9,106 nucleotides of DNA from Alkalimonas sp. (GTDB lineage Bacteria > Pseudomonadota > Gammaproteobacteria > Enterobacterales > Alteromonadaceae): NCBI GenBank assembly GCA_022565655.1, contig JAIUMG010000130.1:1-9106 (forward strand), in the 5' to 3' direction. A program made the position numbers and the translations under genes. Below the pieces are notes generated by a model. The model had not been told where the DNA came from, ran no database searches, and was given only the letters and a program-made list of their open reading frames with translations. Position 1 is the first letter of the stretch, and every line of letters starts with the position of its first letter. Shown one piece after another: positions 1-6,307 of this stretch.

Positions 1-867
1 GGTTTGCGGGTCGGCGACCTATTTAACCCTGAGCTGTTTGCTGAAAAACTGAAAACCGTGATGGAGTTGCACAACTTCACCCTGACTCAGTACTACAAAG
101 AAGAAGCCGTCGATTATCAACAAACCTTGGATGACGCACTGGCCATTGCCGACACGCTCAAAGCCATGGTCACCGATGTGACTGATTTATTAGACCGTGC
201 GCGAAATGACGGCAAGTCCATCATGTTTGAGGGTGCCCAAGGCACTTTGCTAGACATTGACCACGGTACTTACCCGTATGTGACCTCCTCCAATACAACG
301 GCGGGTGGTGTAGCAACGGGGTGTGGCTTTGGTCCACGCTATCTGGATTATGTGCTGGGTATTGTTAAAGCTTACACCACACGTGTGGGCGCTGGGCCAT
401 TCCCCACAGAGTTAAGCTGCGCAGCGGGTGAGCATTTAGGGGTAAAAGGTCACGAGTTTGGCGCCACCACGGGTCGCAAGCGCCGCACCGGTTGGTTCGA
501 TGCGGTGGCGGTTCGTCGTGCGGTGCAACTGAACAGCATTTCTGGTTTTTGTTTAACCAAGCTGGATGTACTGGACGGCCTGGAAAGCATCAATATTTGT
601 GTTGGCTACCAGTTGCCTAATGGCGAAGTAACTGAGATCCCACCGCTGGCTGCAGAAGGCTATGAGCAAGTCACCCCAGTGTATGAAAGCATGCCGGGCT
701 GGAGCGAAAGCACCTTTGGTTGTCAGTCGATGGAGCAATTGCCTGAAGCGGCCCTGAATTACATTCGCCGATTGGAAGCATTAACTGGTGTACCAGTCGA
801 TATTGTCTCGACTGGGCCAGATCGGGTGGAAACCATCGTCTTGCGTCACCCTTTTGCCGATGCCTAA
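1..867 (+). CDS. purA: Adenylosuccinate synthetase, 3' part (5' end outside window)
   Basis: PurA joins IMP and aspartate using GTP to make adenylosuccinate, the first committed step from IMP to AMP in the cytoplasm. The visible 288 codons read through position 1 without a start, so the gene enters from the left. The E. coli protein is about 432 residues, so roughly the first 144, including the N-terminal GTP-binding loop, are missing. Family signatures seen, numbered from the window edge: GLRVGDLF at 1-8, FEGAQG at 76-81 followed by LLDIDHGTYPYVTSSNTT, the arginine-rich IMP/aspartate loop ATTGRKRRTGW at 155-165, AVQLNS, LTKLDVLDGL, MPGWSEST, and near the C-terminus the guanine-contacting STGPDR. 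It ends with TAA, and an intrinsic terminator follows 32 nt later. The codon at position 4 (TTG) is not a real start because the homology continues upstream. Identification is essentially certain. Confidence 0.97.
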   Translation, partial: GLRVGDLFNPELFAEKLKTVMELHNFTLTQYYKEEAVDYQQTLDDALAIADTLKAMVTDVTDLLDRARNDGKSIMFEGAQGTLLDIDHGTYPYVTSSNTTAGGVATGCGFGPRYLDYVLGIVKAYTTRVGAGPFPTELSCAAGEHLGVKGHEFGATTGRKRRTGWFDAVAVRRAVQLNSISGFCLTKLDVLDGLESINICVGYQLPNGEVTEIPPLAAEGYEQVTPVYESMPGWSESTFGCQSMEQLPEAALNYIRRLEALTGVPVDIVSTGPDRVETIVLRHPFADA

Positions 868-898
868 TCACTGAGCTAAACTAATAGATACTGCAAAT

Positions 899-926
899 AA
901 ATGCTGCCCTTATGGCAGCATTTTTT
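899..926 (+). terminator. Intrinsic terminator of purA
   Basis: A 10-bp perfect stem (core ATGCTGCC at 901-908 with GGCAGCAT at 914-921, extended by two A-T pairs) has a 5-nt CTTAT loop and a run of six T at 921-926. It lies 32 nt after the purA stop and before the next start, so it should end purA transcription and separate it from the protease gene. Confidence 0.9.
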
Positions 927-963
927 ATATCATAGGCAGAGTAGTAAATAAGAGGTTATCACT

Positions 964-2358
964 ATGAAGCGGTATGTTTTTGTTATTGCATCACTTTTGT
1001 TGTTTGGCTGTGGTGGCTCAGGAGGATCAGGCTCTGGAAGTGGGGTCGGTGGAAACACTCCTGATTTAACTCAATTTAGCGGTAGTAATTGTCCTTCTAC
1101 GGCAACGGCCAATGCTGAAGCATTTTGCCTGATGTACAGAGATTACCTGTGGTATGACGAGATGCCACAAACGGCCAATCTGACGGCATTTAACACAACC
1201 AATGATTTAGTTGCTGGCCTAAGCGCGCCACACGACCGCTTTAGCTACACCTTATCGGCCGAAGAGTATGAATCTCGCTTTATTGATGCTCGCTTCTTTG
1301 GCTTTGGTATGTCATTTAATATCCTGGATGACGATAGCGGCTTATTGGTTCGTTTTGTCTATGACAATGGCTCGGCGGCCGAAGAGGGCTTGCGACGCGG
1401 CGATACCATTACGGAAATTGAAGGCAAGTCGATTGCTCAGTGGTATGCCGAGATCGATGCAGGCACCGCCACCAATGAGGATATGTTTGGTAGCAATGAT
1501 GATGGTGTGATGCGTGATTTTGTCTGGACCAAGCCAGATGGCAGCGAAATGCAGGCCAGCTTTATCAAGCGTGAAGTCACGACCAATACGGTGCTGCATC
1601 GCTCGGTGATTGAGCAGGCTGATCAGCGCATTGGCTATCTGGTGTTTAATTCCTTTATCGAGTTATCCGAAACCGAGCTGGAAGAGGCATTCAGCTACTT
1701 TCACAATCAAAACATCGATGAACTGGTGTTGGATGTACGCTATAACGGAGGCGGTTTGATCCGGGTGGCCAGTCAGTTAGCATCGCATATTGCCTGGCCA
1801 CAAGTGCAGGGGGAAACCTTTGTCACCTTTGCCTACAACGATAAAAACCCGCAACGCAATCAAACCTGGGAGTTTAGTTTGGGATCTCAAGGGCAGACCG
1901 CGTTGAATTTACCGCGGGTGGTTGTATTAACCAGCCCACGCTCCTGTTCGTCCAGTGAGTTGGTGATTAATTCACTGAGCCCATTTATTGATGTGGTGCA
2001 AGTCGGTGGGGCGACCTGTGGTAAGCCGGTGGGGCAGAGCCCGGAATACTTTGATGCGGATCGTCAGGTGATGTTTGCGGTCAACTTCCAGACCGTCAAT
2101 GCACTGGGTTTTGGTGATTACTTTGATGGTTTACTGCCAAATTGCCCGACCACAGAAGTGATCAGCGGAGACTGGGGCACTCAGGATGAACCCTTGCTGG
2201 CAGAAGCATTGCATTATGTCGCCAATGACAGCTGCTCGTCAGCCTCACAGCAGTATTTTGACAGTGATTTGCTGCAGTCTCAGGGGTTACCGGTGCAGTT
2301 AAAAGCACCAAAAACCGATTTAGCCAAGCCGTTCTGGTATCACTGGAACGAGCATTAA
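964..2358 (+). CDS. S41-family serine protease, predicted lipoprotein with PDZ domain
   Basis: This is a 464-residue C-terminal-processing (tail-specific) protease relative of the S41 family, predicted to act in the periplasm while lipid-anchored. Residues 1-16 form a lipoprotein signal ending LLFGC, with Cys16 as the lipidation site. Gly at +2 favours the outer membrane, and a Gly/Ser linker covers about residues 17-30. A PDZ-like segment (FGFGMSFNI to about 165) follows an N-terminal helical part. In the protease domain, LVLDVRYNGGG lies at 254-264. The candidate nucleophile is Ser327 in RSCSSSE, aligned with SASASE of E. coli Tsp. The candidate general base is Lys354, with Gln358 at +4, as in the Tsp Ser-Lys-Gln arrangement. 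Cys328 and Cys352 sit beside the catalytic residues. The start is supported by AGAGG at 951-955, 8 nt before ATG. Terminators on both sides imply a single-gene transcript. Substrate unknown; not named as ctpA or prc because its length and architecture differ. Confidence 0.88.
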   Translation: MKRYVFVIASLLLFGCGGSGGSGSGSGVGGNTPDLTQFSGSNCPSTATANAEAFCLMYRDYLWYDEMPQTANLTAFNTTNDLVAGLSAPHDRFSYTLSAEEYESRFIDARFFGFGMSFNILDDDSGLLVRFVYDNGSAAEEGLRRGDTITEIEGKSIAQWYAEIDAGTATNEDMFGSNDDGVMRDFVWTKPDGSEMQASFIKREVTTNTVLHRSVIEQADQRIGYLVFNSFIELSETELEEAFSYFHNQNIDELVLDVRYNGGGLIRVASQLASHIAWPQVQGETFVTFAYNDKNPQRNQTWEFSLGSQGQTALNLPRVVVLTSPRSCSSSELVINSLSPFIDVVQVGGATCGKPVGQSPEYFDADRQVMFAVNFQTVNALGFGDYFDGLLPNCPTTEVISGDWGTQDEPLLAEALHYVANDSCSSASQQYFDSDLLQSQGLPVQLKAPKTDLAKPFWYHWNEH

Positions 2359-2372
2359 AGTGGAACGAACAG

Positions 2373-2399
2373 AGGCCAACGCGAGTTGGCCTTTTTTTT
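2373..2399 (+). terminator. Intrinsic terminator of the S41 protease gene
   Basis: An 8-bp perfect stem, AGGCCAAC at 2373-2380 and GTTGGCCT at 2385-2392, is closed by a stable GCGA (GNRA-type) tetraloop and followed by eight T ending at 2399. It starts 15 nt after the stop of the protease gene and isolates it from motX. Confidence 0.93.
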
Positions 2400-2424
2400 G
2401 CTAGTATTTAATTTGCGAGTATTG

Positions 2425-2451
2425 AAAACGTATCGACCCGATGCAAGATAA
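2425..2451 (+). promoter_or_regulatory. Weak candidate sigma-28 (FliA) promoter for motX
   Basis: AAAA at 2425-2428 and CAAGATAA at 2444-2451 are separated by 15 nt, the TAAA-to-GCCGATAA spacing of the flagellar sigma-28 consensus. The GATAA part matches fully, but the GCC part does not and the -35 is only partial. The stretch lies between the upstream terminator and motX, where a promoter is needed, and motX is reported as a late FliA-class gene in Vibrio. A sigma-70 reading (TTGAAA at 2422-2427 with a poor -10) is the alternative. Confidence 0.3.
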
Positions 2452-2467
2452 GCACAGATGGTGACAA

Positions 2468-3112
2468 ATGCGATTAACAGGATGGCTACTGGTAATTTTT
2501 ATATTGAGTGGTAGCTTTGGCAGCAGCTTGTTGCAGGCCGAAGAGGTACGGATCCGTCAGCTGGAAGCAGTACAACTGTACACGCAAGATGAGCTGCTGG
2601 CCTTGATACAGACCAACAGCCACTTACGGCGGGTGCAAGACGATGAGTGCCAGTTGGTGCGTGATATCGAAGCCCGCGCCGATATTATGAAACTGCCTGC
2701 TTATCAGTTTTTATGGGGCGACATGCTGGCATACGCTGTCTGTGTGCCACGTGATATTGAACGCGGCTGGCAATTGATGCAGGATGCCGCAGCGCAAGGC
2801 CTGCCCGAAGGCCTGGAGCAGGTCGGGCGTTACTACCACATTGGTCGTTTTGTCCAGCCAGATGAGCGCAAAGCGATCCAGTACTTGCGAGAAGCCGCCG
2901 CTTTGGGCAACCTTGCCGCCACGATCCGGCTGGCTGGTATTCTGCTGGATGGGGCAGGTAGCCCGCGTGATTACGAGCAGGTGTATCGTTGGCTGCATCA
3001 CTCTGTGACGGCCGATACCAGCACCCACCAGACCATCGCTGATTTATTGCGCCAGTTTGAGCAGAGAATGCCAGAGCGGGTGGTGTTACGAGCTCGTGAG
3101 CCCGTTCGTTAA
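2468..3112 (+). CDS. motX: MotX, sodium-type polar flagellar motor protein with Sel1 repeats
   Basis: This 214-residue secreted protein is recognised as MotX, which with MotY forms the T ring under the outer membrane and holds the Na+-driven PomA/PomB stator units around polar flagella. Residues 1-24 are a signal peptide (basic MR, hydrophobic core, probable cleavage LQA|EE). The mature part carries the segment ECQLVRDIEARA with Cys61, then YQFLWGDMLAYAVC with Cys92. Tandem Sel1-type alpha/alpha repeats follow at about 83-111, 112-147 (LEQVGRYY...AIQYLREAAALGN) and 148-183 (GSPRDYEQVYRWLHHSVTAD), and a basic C-terminal end EQRMPERVV. The two cysteines may form a disulfide (inference). Length and the purA-motX-rnr context agree with Vibrio motX. 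The ribosome binding site is weak (GGTGA only 3 nt before ATG), and an in-frame stop at 2462-2464 prevents a longer start. No motY, pomA or pomB is in the window. A generic Sel1-repeat protein is the alternative. Confidence 0.85.
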   Translation: MRLTGWLLVIFILSGSFGSSLLQAEEVRIRQLEAVQLYTQDELLALIQTNSHLRRVQDDECQLVRDIEARADIMKLPAYQFLWGDMLAYAVCVPRDIERGWQLMQDAAAQGLPEGLEQVGRYYHIGRFVQPDERKAIQYLREAAALGNLAATIRLAGILLDGAGSPRDYEQVYRWLHHSVTADTSTHQTIADLLRQFEQRMPERVVLRAREPVR

Positions 3113-3170
3113 CTCTGCTGGCTGTTAAGCCAGGCACACCGCCAATAATTATCGCAAACTGCGCCAACAC

Positions 3171-3179
3171 TGTTACACT
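3171..3179 (+). promoter_or_regulatory. Candidate extended -10 promoter of rnr
   Basis: TGTTACACT holds an extended -10 TG one base before TACACT (4 of 6 to TATAAT). The -35 is poor: TCGCAA at 3152-3157 with a 16-nt spacer. Transcription would begin near 3186, leaving a leader of about 25 nt before the ATG at 3211. With no T-tailed terminator after motX, read-through from motX is also possible. Confidence 0.35.
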
Positions 3180-3197
3180 AAAGGCAATATTAGTGAT

Positions 3198-3204
3198 AGA
3201 AGGG
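3198..3204 (+). promoter_or_regulatory. Ribosome binding site deciding the rnr start
   Basis: AGAAGGG lies 6 nt before the ATG at 3211. It falls inside the longer in-frame reading that would begin at GTG 3193, which argues for ATG 3211 as the true start. Confidence 0.7.
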
Positions 3205-3210
3205 TCATGC

Positions 3211-5562
3211 ATGACCATTAAAGATCCACATCTTGCCCGTGAGCAGGAAAAGTACGACAACCCAATCCCAAGCCGCGAATTTATTCTTGAGCACATCGAA
3301 AAGCGGCAACAACCTGCCTATTTTGAGGAGTTAGTTTCCGAATTAGCCTTGCAGGACGATGATGCTATCTTTGCGTTGAAAAAACGTTTACGTGCCATGG
3401 AGCGTGATGGCCAGCTCATCTATACCAAGAACCGCCGCTATGGCCTGGTAGACAGGATGGACTTGAAAAAAGGCCGGGTGATTGGCCACCGCGATGGCTT
3501 TGGCTTTCTCAAATTAGATGAAGGCGGGCCAGACTGGTTTATCCCGCATTACGAAATGACTCGCTTGCTGCACGGCGATCATGTATTAGCCACGCTGGCA
3601 GAAGGCCGCCACAACAAGCATAAAACCGAAGCGCGTATTGTCCGGGTGCTGGATGCCCGTCAGGATCCGGTGGTTGGGCGCTATTTCCGTGATTACGCGC
3701 TGGCTGTTGTGGTACCAGAAGATCCGCGCATTGGTCAGGACATTGTGATCCCGGAAGGCGCCCAGGCCGATGCTCGTCATGGCCAGGTGGTGTTGGTGGA
3801 GATCACCGAACGACCTACCAAACGAGTCAATGCGGTGGGTAAAGTGGTTGAAGTGTTGGGTGAGCATATGGCTCCGGGGATGGAGATCGATGTGGCCATC
3901 CGTAACCACCAGATCCCACATGTATTTCCTGATGCGGTCAGTCAGCAAGTGGCGCATTATGGCGAAGAGGTTGATGCCGCGGCCAAAGCCAACCGGGTCG
4001 ATTTAACCGATATGCCATTCGTCACCATTGATGGTGAAGATGCCCGCGATTTTGATGATGCGGTTTATGCTGAAGCGAAAGCGGACGGTGGCTGGACCTT
4101 ATGGGTCGCCATCGCTGATGTCAGCAGTTATGTTAAGGTGGATACGCCACTGGATCAGGAAGCGATTTTACGTGGTACGTCCGTGTACTTTCCTGATCAT
4201 GTGGTACCGATGTTGCCTGAGGCGTTATCCAATGGCTTGTGTTCGCTGAACCCTCATGTCGACCGGCTGTGCCTGGTGGCGAAAATGGACATCAGCGCGC
4301 ATGGCAAGCTGATGAGCTATCAATTCTTTGAGGCAGTGATGAACTCGCATGCCCGCTTTACCTACAACAAAGTGCATGCCATCTTGCAGGGTGACAAGGA
4401 GCTACGTCAGCAGTACCAAAGCAACCTGACCACGCTGGAAACCCTGCATCAATTGTACCGCTGCCTGGCCAAAACCCGGGCAAAACGTGGGGCCATTGAG
4501 TTTGAAACGGTAGAAACCCGCTTTATCTTCAATAGCCATCGTAAAATTGAACAGATTGTTCCGGTGCATCGCAATGAAGCGCATAAGCTGATTGAAGAAT
4601 GCATGATCATGGCCAATGTAGCGGCGGCGCAGTTTTTAGAAAAGCACAAAACCCCAAGTCTGTATCGGGTGCATGAGCAGCCTGATCCTGACCGGCTGGG
4701 TAACTTCCGTCGTTTTCTGGCTGAGCTTGGCATTGAGTCGACCTTACCGGATGAACCAAAGCCATTGCAGTTGGTGCAAGAGCTGGCTCGTTTGGCGGAC
4801 CGGCCCGATAAAGAGCTGATTGATATTACCCTGTTACGCTCGATGAAGCAGGCGGTGTATCAGGGCGATAACGCCGGTCACTTTGGCCTGGCGTTGGAGG
4901 CATACGCCCACTTTACCTCACCCATCCGGCGTTACCCTGATCTGGTGGTGCATCGCACCATTAAATCGATTTTGCACAAACAAGGGCAAAAAACCAGCGG
5001 TGAACATCATTACAACCCCGATCAAATTGAAAAACTGGGTGAGCACTGCTCCATGACTGAGCGGCGGGCGGATGACGCCACCCGCGAAGTCTCCGATTGG
5101 CTGAAGTGTGAATACATGCAGGATCATCTGGGCACGGTGTTCGATGGCGTGGTTTCAACCGTCACCAGCTTTGGTTTGTTTATTCGTCTGACCGAACTGT
5201 ATATCGAAGGGTTGGCCCATGTGACCTCACTGAAAAATGATTACTATCATTTTGATGCCGAGCGACAGATGTTGATTGGCGAACACTCGCGGCAAAGTTA
5301 TCGTTTGGGCGATACCGTAAAAGCCAAAGTGGTTGCGGTTAATTTGGATGCCCGCACCATCGATTTAACCTTAGAAGACCTGCCTGGCGATCACCGGGCC
5401 GCCGCCCGTGAGCAGCGCAAAGCCGCCAAGGGCCCAGCATCTGCTAAGCCCGGAGCCGCTAAAGCCAAGGCCGGAAAAGCCAGTAAATCCAGAGGCAGCA
5501 AAGCGAAAGCGGCCAAACCAGCGGCAGCTGGCAGCAAACCTAAAGCGCGCAAAAAACGCTAA
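3211..5562 (+). CDS. rnr: Ribonuclease R (3'-5' exoribonuclease)
   Basis: RNase R degrades structured RNA processively 3' to 5' in the cytoplasm. It acts in mRNA decay, rRNA quality control and, with tmRNA-SmpB, removal of stalled messages. The 783 residues follow the family order. An N-terminal winged-helix part (NPIPSREFILEHI, RAMERDGQL) is followed by cold-shock domain 1 (KGRVIGHRDGFGFL) and cold-shock domain 2 (VGRYF, VEITERPTKR, GKVVEVLG). The RNB catalytic domain has the metal-binding aspartates D274, D280, D282 and D283 in IDGEDARDFDD, then NGLCSLNP, SSYVKV and YAHFTSPIRRYPDL at 565-578. An S1 domain covers about 641-723, and a Lys/Ala-rich basic tail of about 60 residues resembles the E. 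coli tail. ATG 3211 is chosen over GTG 3193 because of the ribosome binding site and because homology begins at this Met. rlmB, the usual neighbour in enterics, is absent; the gene instead converges on rsmD. Confidence 0.97.
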   Translation: MTIKDPHLAREQEKYDNPIPSREFILEHIEKRQQPAYFEELVSELALQDDDAIFALKKRLRAMERDGQLIYTKNRRYGLVDRMDLKKGRVIGHRDGFGFLKLDEGGPDWFIPHYEMTRLLHGDHVLATLAEGRHNKHKTEARIVRVLDARQDPVVGRYFRDYALAVVVPEDPRIGQDIVIPEGAQADARHGQVVLVEITERPTKRVNAVGKVVEVLGEHMAPGMEIDVAIRNHQIPHVFPDAVSQQVAHYGEEVDAAAKANRVDLTDMPFVTIDGEDARDFDDAVYAEAKADGGWTLWVAIADVSSYVKVDTPLDQEAILRGTSVYFPDHVVPMLPEALSNGLCSLNPHVDRLCLVAKMDISAHGKLMSYQFFEAVMNSHARFTYNKVHAILQGDKELRQQYQSNLTTLETLHQLYRCLAKTRAKRGAIEFETVETRFIFNSHRKIEQIVPVHRNEAHKLIEECMIMANVAAAQFLEKHKTPSLYRVHEQPDPDRLGNFRRFLAELGIESTLPDEPKPLQLVQELARLADRPDKELIDITLLRSMKQAVYQGDNAGHFGLALEAYAHFTSPIRRYPDLVVHRTIKSILHKQGQKTSGEHHYNPDQIEKLGEHCSMTERRADDATREVSDWLKCEYMQDHLGTVFDGVVSTVTSFGLFIRLTELYIEGLAHVTSLKNDYYHFDAERQMLIGEHSRQSYRLGDTVKAKVVAVNLDARTIDLTLEDLPGDHRAAAREQRKAAKGPASAKPGAAKAKAGKASKSRGSKAKAAKPAAAGSKPKARKKR

Positions 5563-6152
5563 GGTTGTGGCGTTCGTTCAAATAGCCGGTACGCCAATTG
5601 ACCGGCTATTTTTTCTTTGCGCAACTGCCAGTTGGCTGGCAAGCTAGCCAGTGCTAACTCTTTTTCTGTTTCCAGATAAATCAGTGCTCCGTCTGCCAGC
5701 CAGTGCTGTTGCTCTAGCAACTGACAGCAGGCTTCAGCCAGTTGCTGGCGAAAAGGGGGGTCAATAAACACCAACTGATAGGGAGCCGCTGGTGGGGTTT
5801 GTAAGTGCTGCAGGGCATCCGTCTGAATGATGTCGGCACTGGCATCAAGTTGCTGATAAAGGCGTTTTAGTTCTGCGGCCAATCGTCGGTCTTGCTCCAG
5901 CACAGTGGCATGTAGCGCCCCGCGTGATAAGGCTTCCAAGGCCAGGGCGCCACTGCCGGCAAAGCAATCCAGCACCCGGCTACCCGCCACATCATGCATC
6001 AACCAGTTGAATAAGGTTTCGCGCACCCGATCAGTGGTAGGGCGCAGCCCTTCGGCATCAGCGACCGGGATTTTTCGGCCTCGCCAGCGTCCGCTAATGA
6101 TGCGAACCTGCCCGCTACTGGCTGATTTTTTATGTGTTTTTCTTGCCTTCAT
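5559..6152 (-). CDS. rsmD: 16S rRNA (guanine-966 N2)-methyltransferase
   Basis: RsmD transfers a methyl group from S-adenosylmethionine to N2 of G966 in the 30S head during ribosome assembly. The 197-residue product (E. coli about 198) has the Rossmann methyltransferase layout. Numbered from the ATG: VRIISGRWRGRKI at 16-28, LRPTTDRVRETLFNWL at 36-51, SAM-binding motif I VLDCFAGSGALALEALSRGA at 60-79, the acidic end of the next strand LEQD at 85-88, and catalytic/base-binding motif IV FIDPPF at 129-134. The C-terminus LAYRLFER is typical. The start is taken as ATG 6152; one codon further upstream is an in-frame GTG (6155), but spacing from the ribosome binding site favours ATG. Its stop TAG overlaps the rnr stop (shared bases 5559-5562). 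Divergence from ftsY is the same as in E. coli. Confidence 0.95.
   Translation of the reverse strand: MKARKTHKKSASSGQVRIISGRWRGRKIPVADAEGLRPTTDRVRETLFNWLMHDVAGSRVLDCFAGSGALALEALSRGALHATVLEQDRRLAAELKRLYQQLDASADIIQTDALQHLQTPPAAPYQLVFIDPPFRQQLAEACCQLLEQQHWLADGALIYLETEKELALASLPANWQLRKEKIAGQLAYRLFERTPQP
5580..5614 (+). terminator. Intrinsic terminator of rnr, embedded in the rsmD coding region
   Basis: An 11-bp perfect stem (AAATAGCCGGT at 5580-5590 and ACCGGCTATTT at 5601-5611) encloses a 10-nt loop, and the T run is at 5609-5614. It begins 17 nt after the rnr stop. The T tract exists only for plus-strand transcription; read on the minus strand the stem is followed by TTTGAACG, so it should spare rsmD. 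The same bases encode LAYRLFER near the C-terminus of RsmD. Confidence 0.85.
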
Positions 6153-6158
6153 CACGTG

Positions 6159-6165
6159 CTCTTTT
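6159..6165 (-). promoter_or_regulatory. Ribosome binding site deciding the rsmD start
   Basis: On the minus strand AAAAGAG ends 6 nt before ATG 6152 but only 3 nt before the alternative GTG 6155. The ATG is therefore the better start. Confidence 0.55.
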
Positions 6166-6217
6166 CAATGAATTATGAATGATTCAGTCGGAATTAAAAT
6201 GCCCTGAGGCAACGAAG

Positions 6218-6240
6218 ATAAACACACACTAGTTGTTTAT
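6218..6240. repeat. Inverted repeat in the rsmD/ftsY divergent promoter region
   Basis: ATAAACA at 6218-6224 is the exact reverse complement of TGTTTAT at 6234-6240. The 9-nt spacer contains the self-complementary ACTAGT (6228-6233). The arm centres are 16 nt apart, about one and a half helical turns. It ends 15 nt before the candidate ftsY -10 region, so it overlaps where a -35 would be. A dimeric regulator site or chance A/T symmetry are both possible; no known operator is recognised. Confidence 0.4.
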
Positions 6241-6255
6241 GCTCTGCATTGAAGA

Positions 6256-6267
6256 TGCTAGTATAAG
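6256..6267 (+). promoter_or_regulatory. Candidate promoter -10 region of ftsYEX
   Basis: TGCTAGTATAAG contains two overlapping options: TAGTAT with an extended TG (4 of 6), or TATAAG (5 of 6 to TATAAT). No good -35 is seen at 16-18 nt (best TTTATG at 6236-6241). Transcription would start near 6270-6275, about 35 nt before the ftsY ATG. The rest of the 6153-6307 gap shows only a weak minus-strand TTTAAT as a possible rsmD -10. Confidence 0.4.
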
Positions 6268-6307
6268 CTCCAATTTTACCTGATCTTTAGTGTACTGACA
6301 CCGGCTT

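Noticed and set aside
928..947. Promoter-like hexamers TATCAT and TAGTAA before the S41 gene
   Set aside because: TATCAT is a fair -10, but any -35 would fall inside the purA terminator and does not match; a promoter must exist here but I cannot place it.
3118..3133. Hairpin CTGGCT-GTTA-AGCCAG just after motX, considered as a terminator
   Set aside because: Only a 6-bp stem and no T run follows (GCACACC), so it is not a convincing intrinsic terminator; it may be a weak mRNA 3' structure or chance.
3193..3210. GTG start for rnr giving six extra residues
   Set aside because: The AGAAGGG ribosome binding site lies inside this extension, and RNase R homology begins at the ATG at 3211.
2685..3296. 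203-residue open frame on the minus strand opposite motX and the rnr start
   Set aside because: It is antisense to two well-supported genes, has no recognisable domain and a composition (Arg, Pro, Ser, Cys rich) typical of a shadow frame, and overlaps the motX-rnr promoter region.
5408..5647. 79-residue plus-strand open frame across the rnr end
   Set aside because: Alternate frame of the Lys/Ala-rich repeat-like tail of RNase R, running into antisense rsmD; no start signal.
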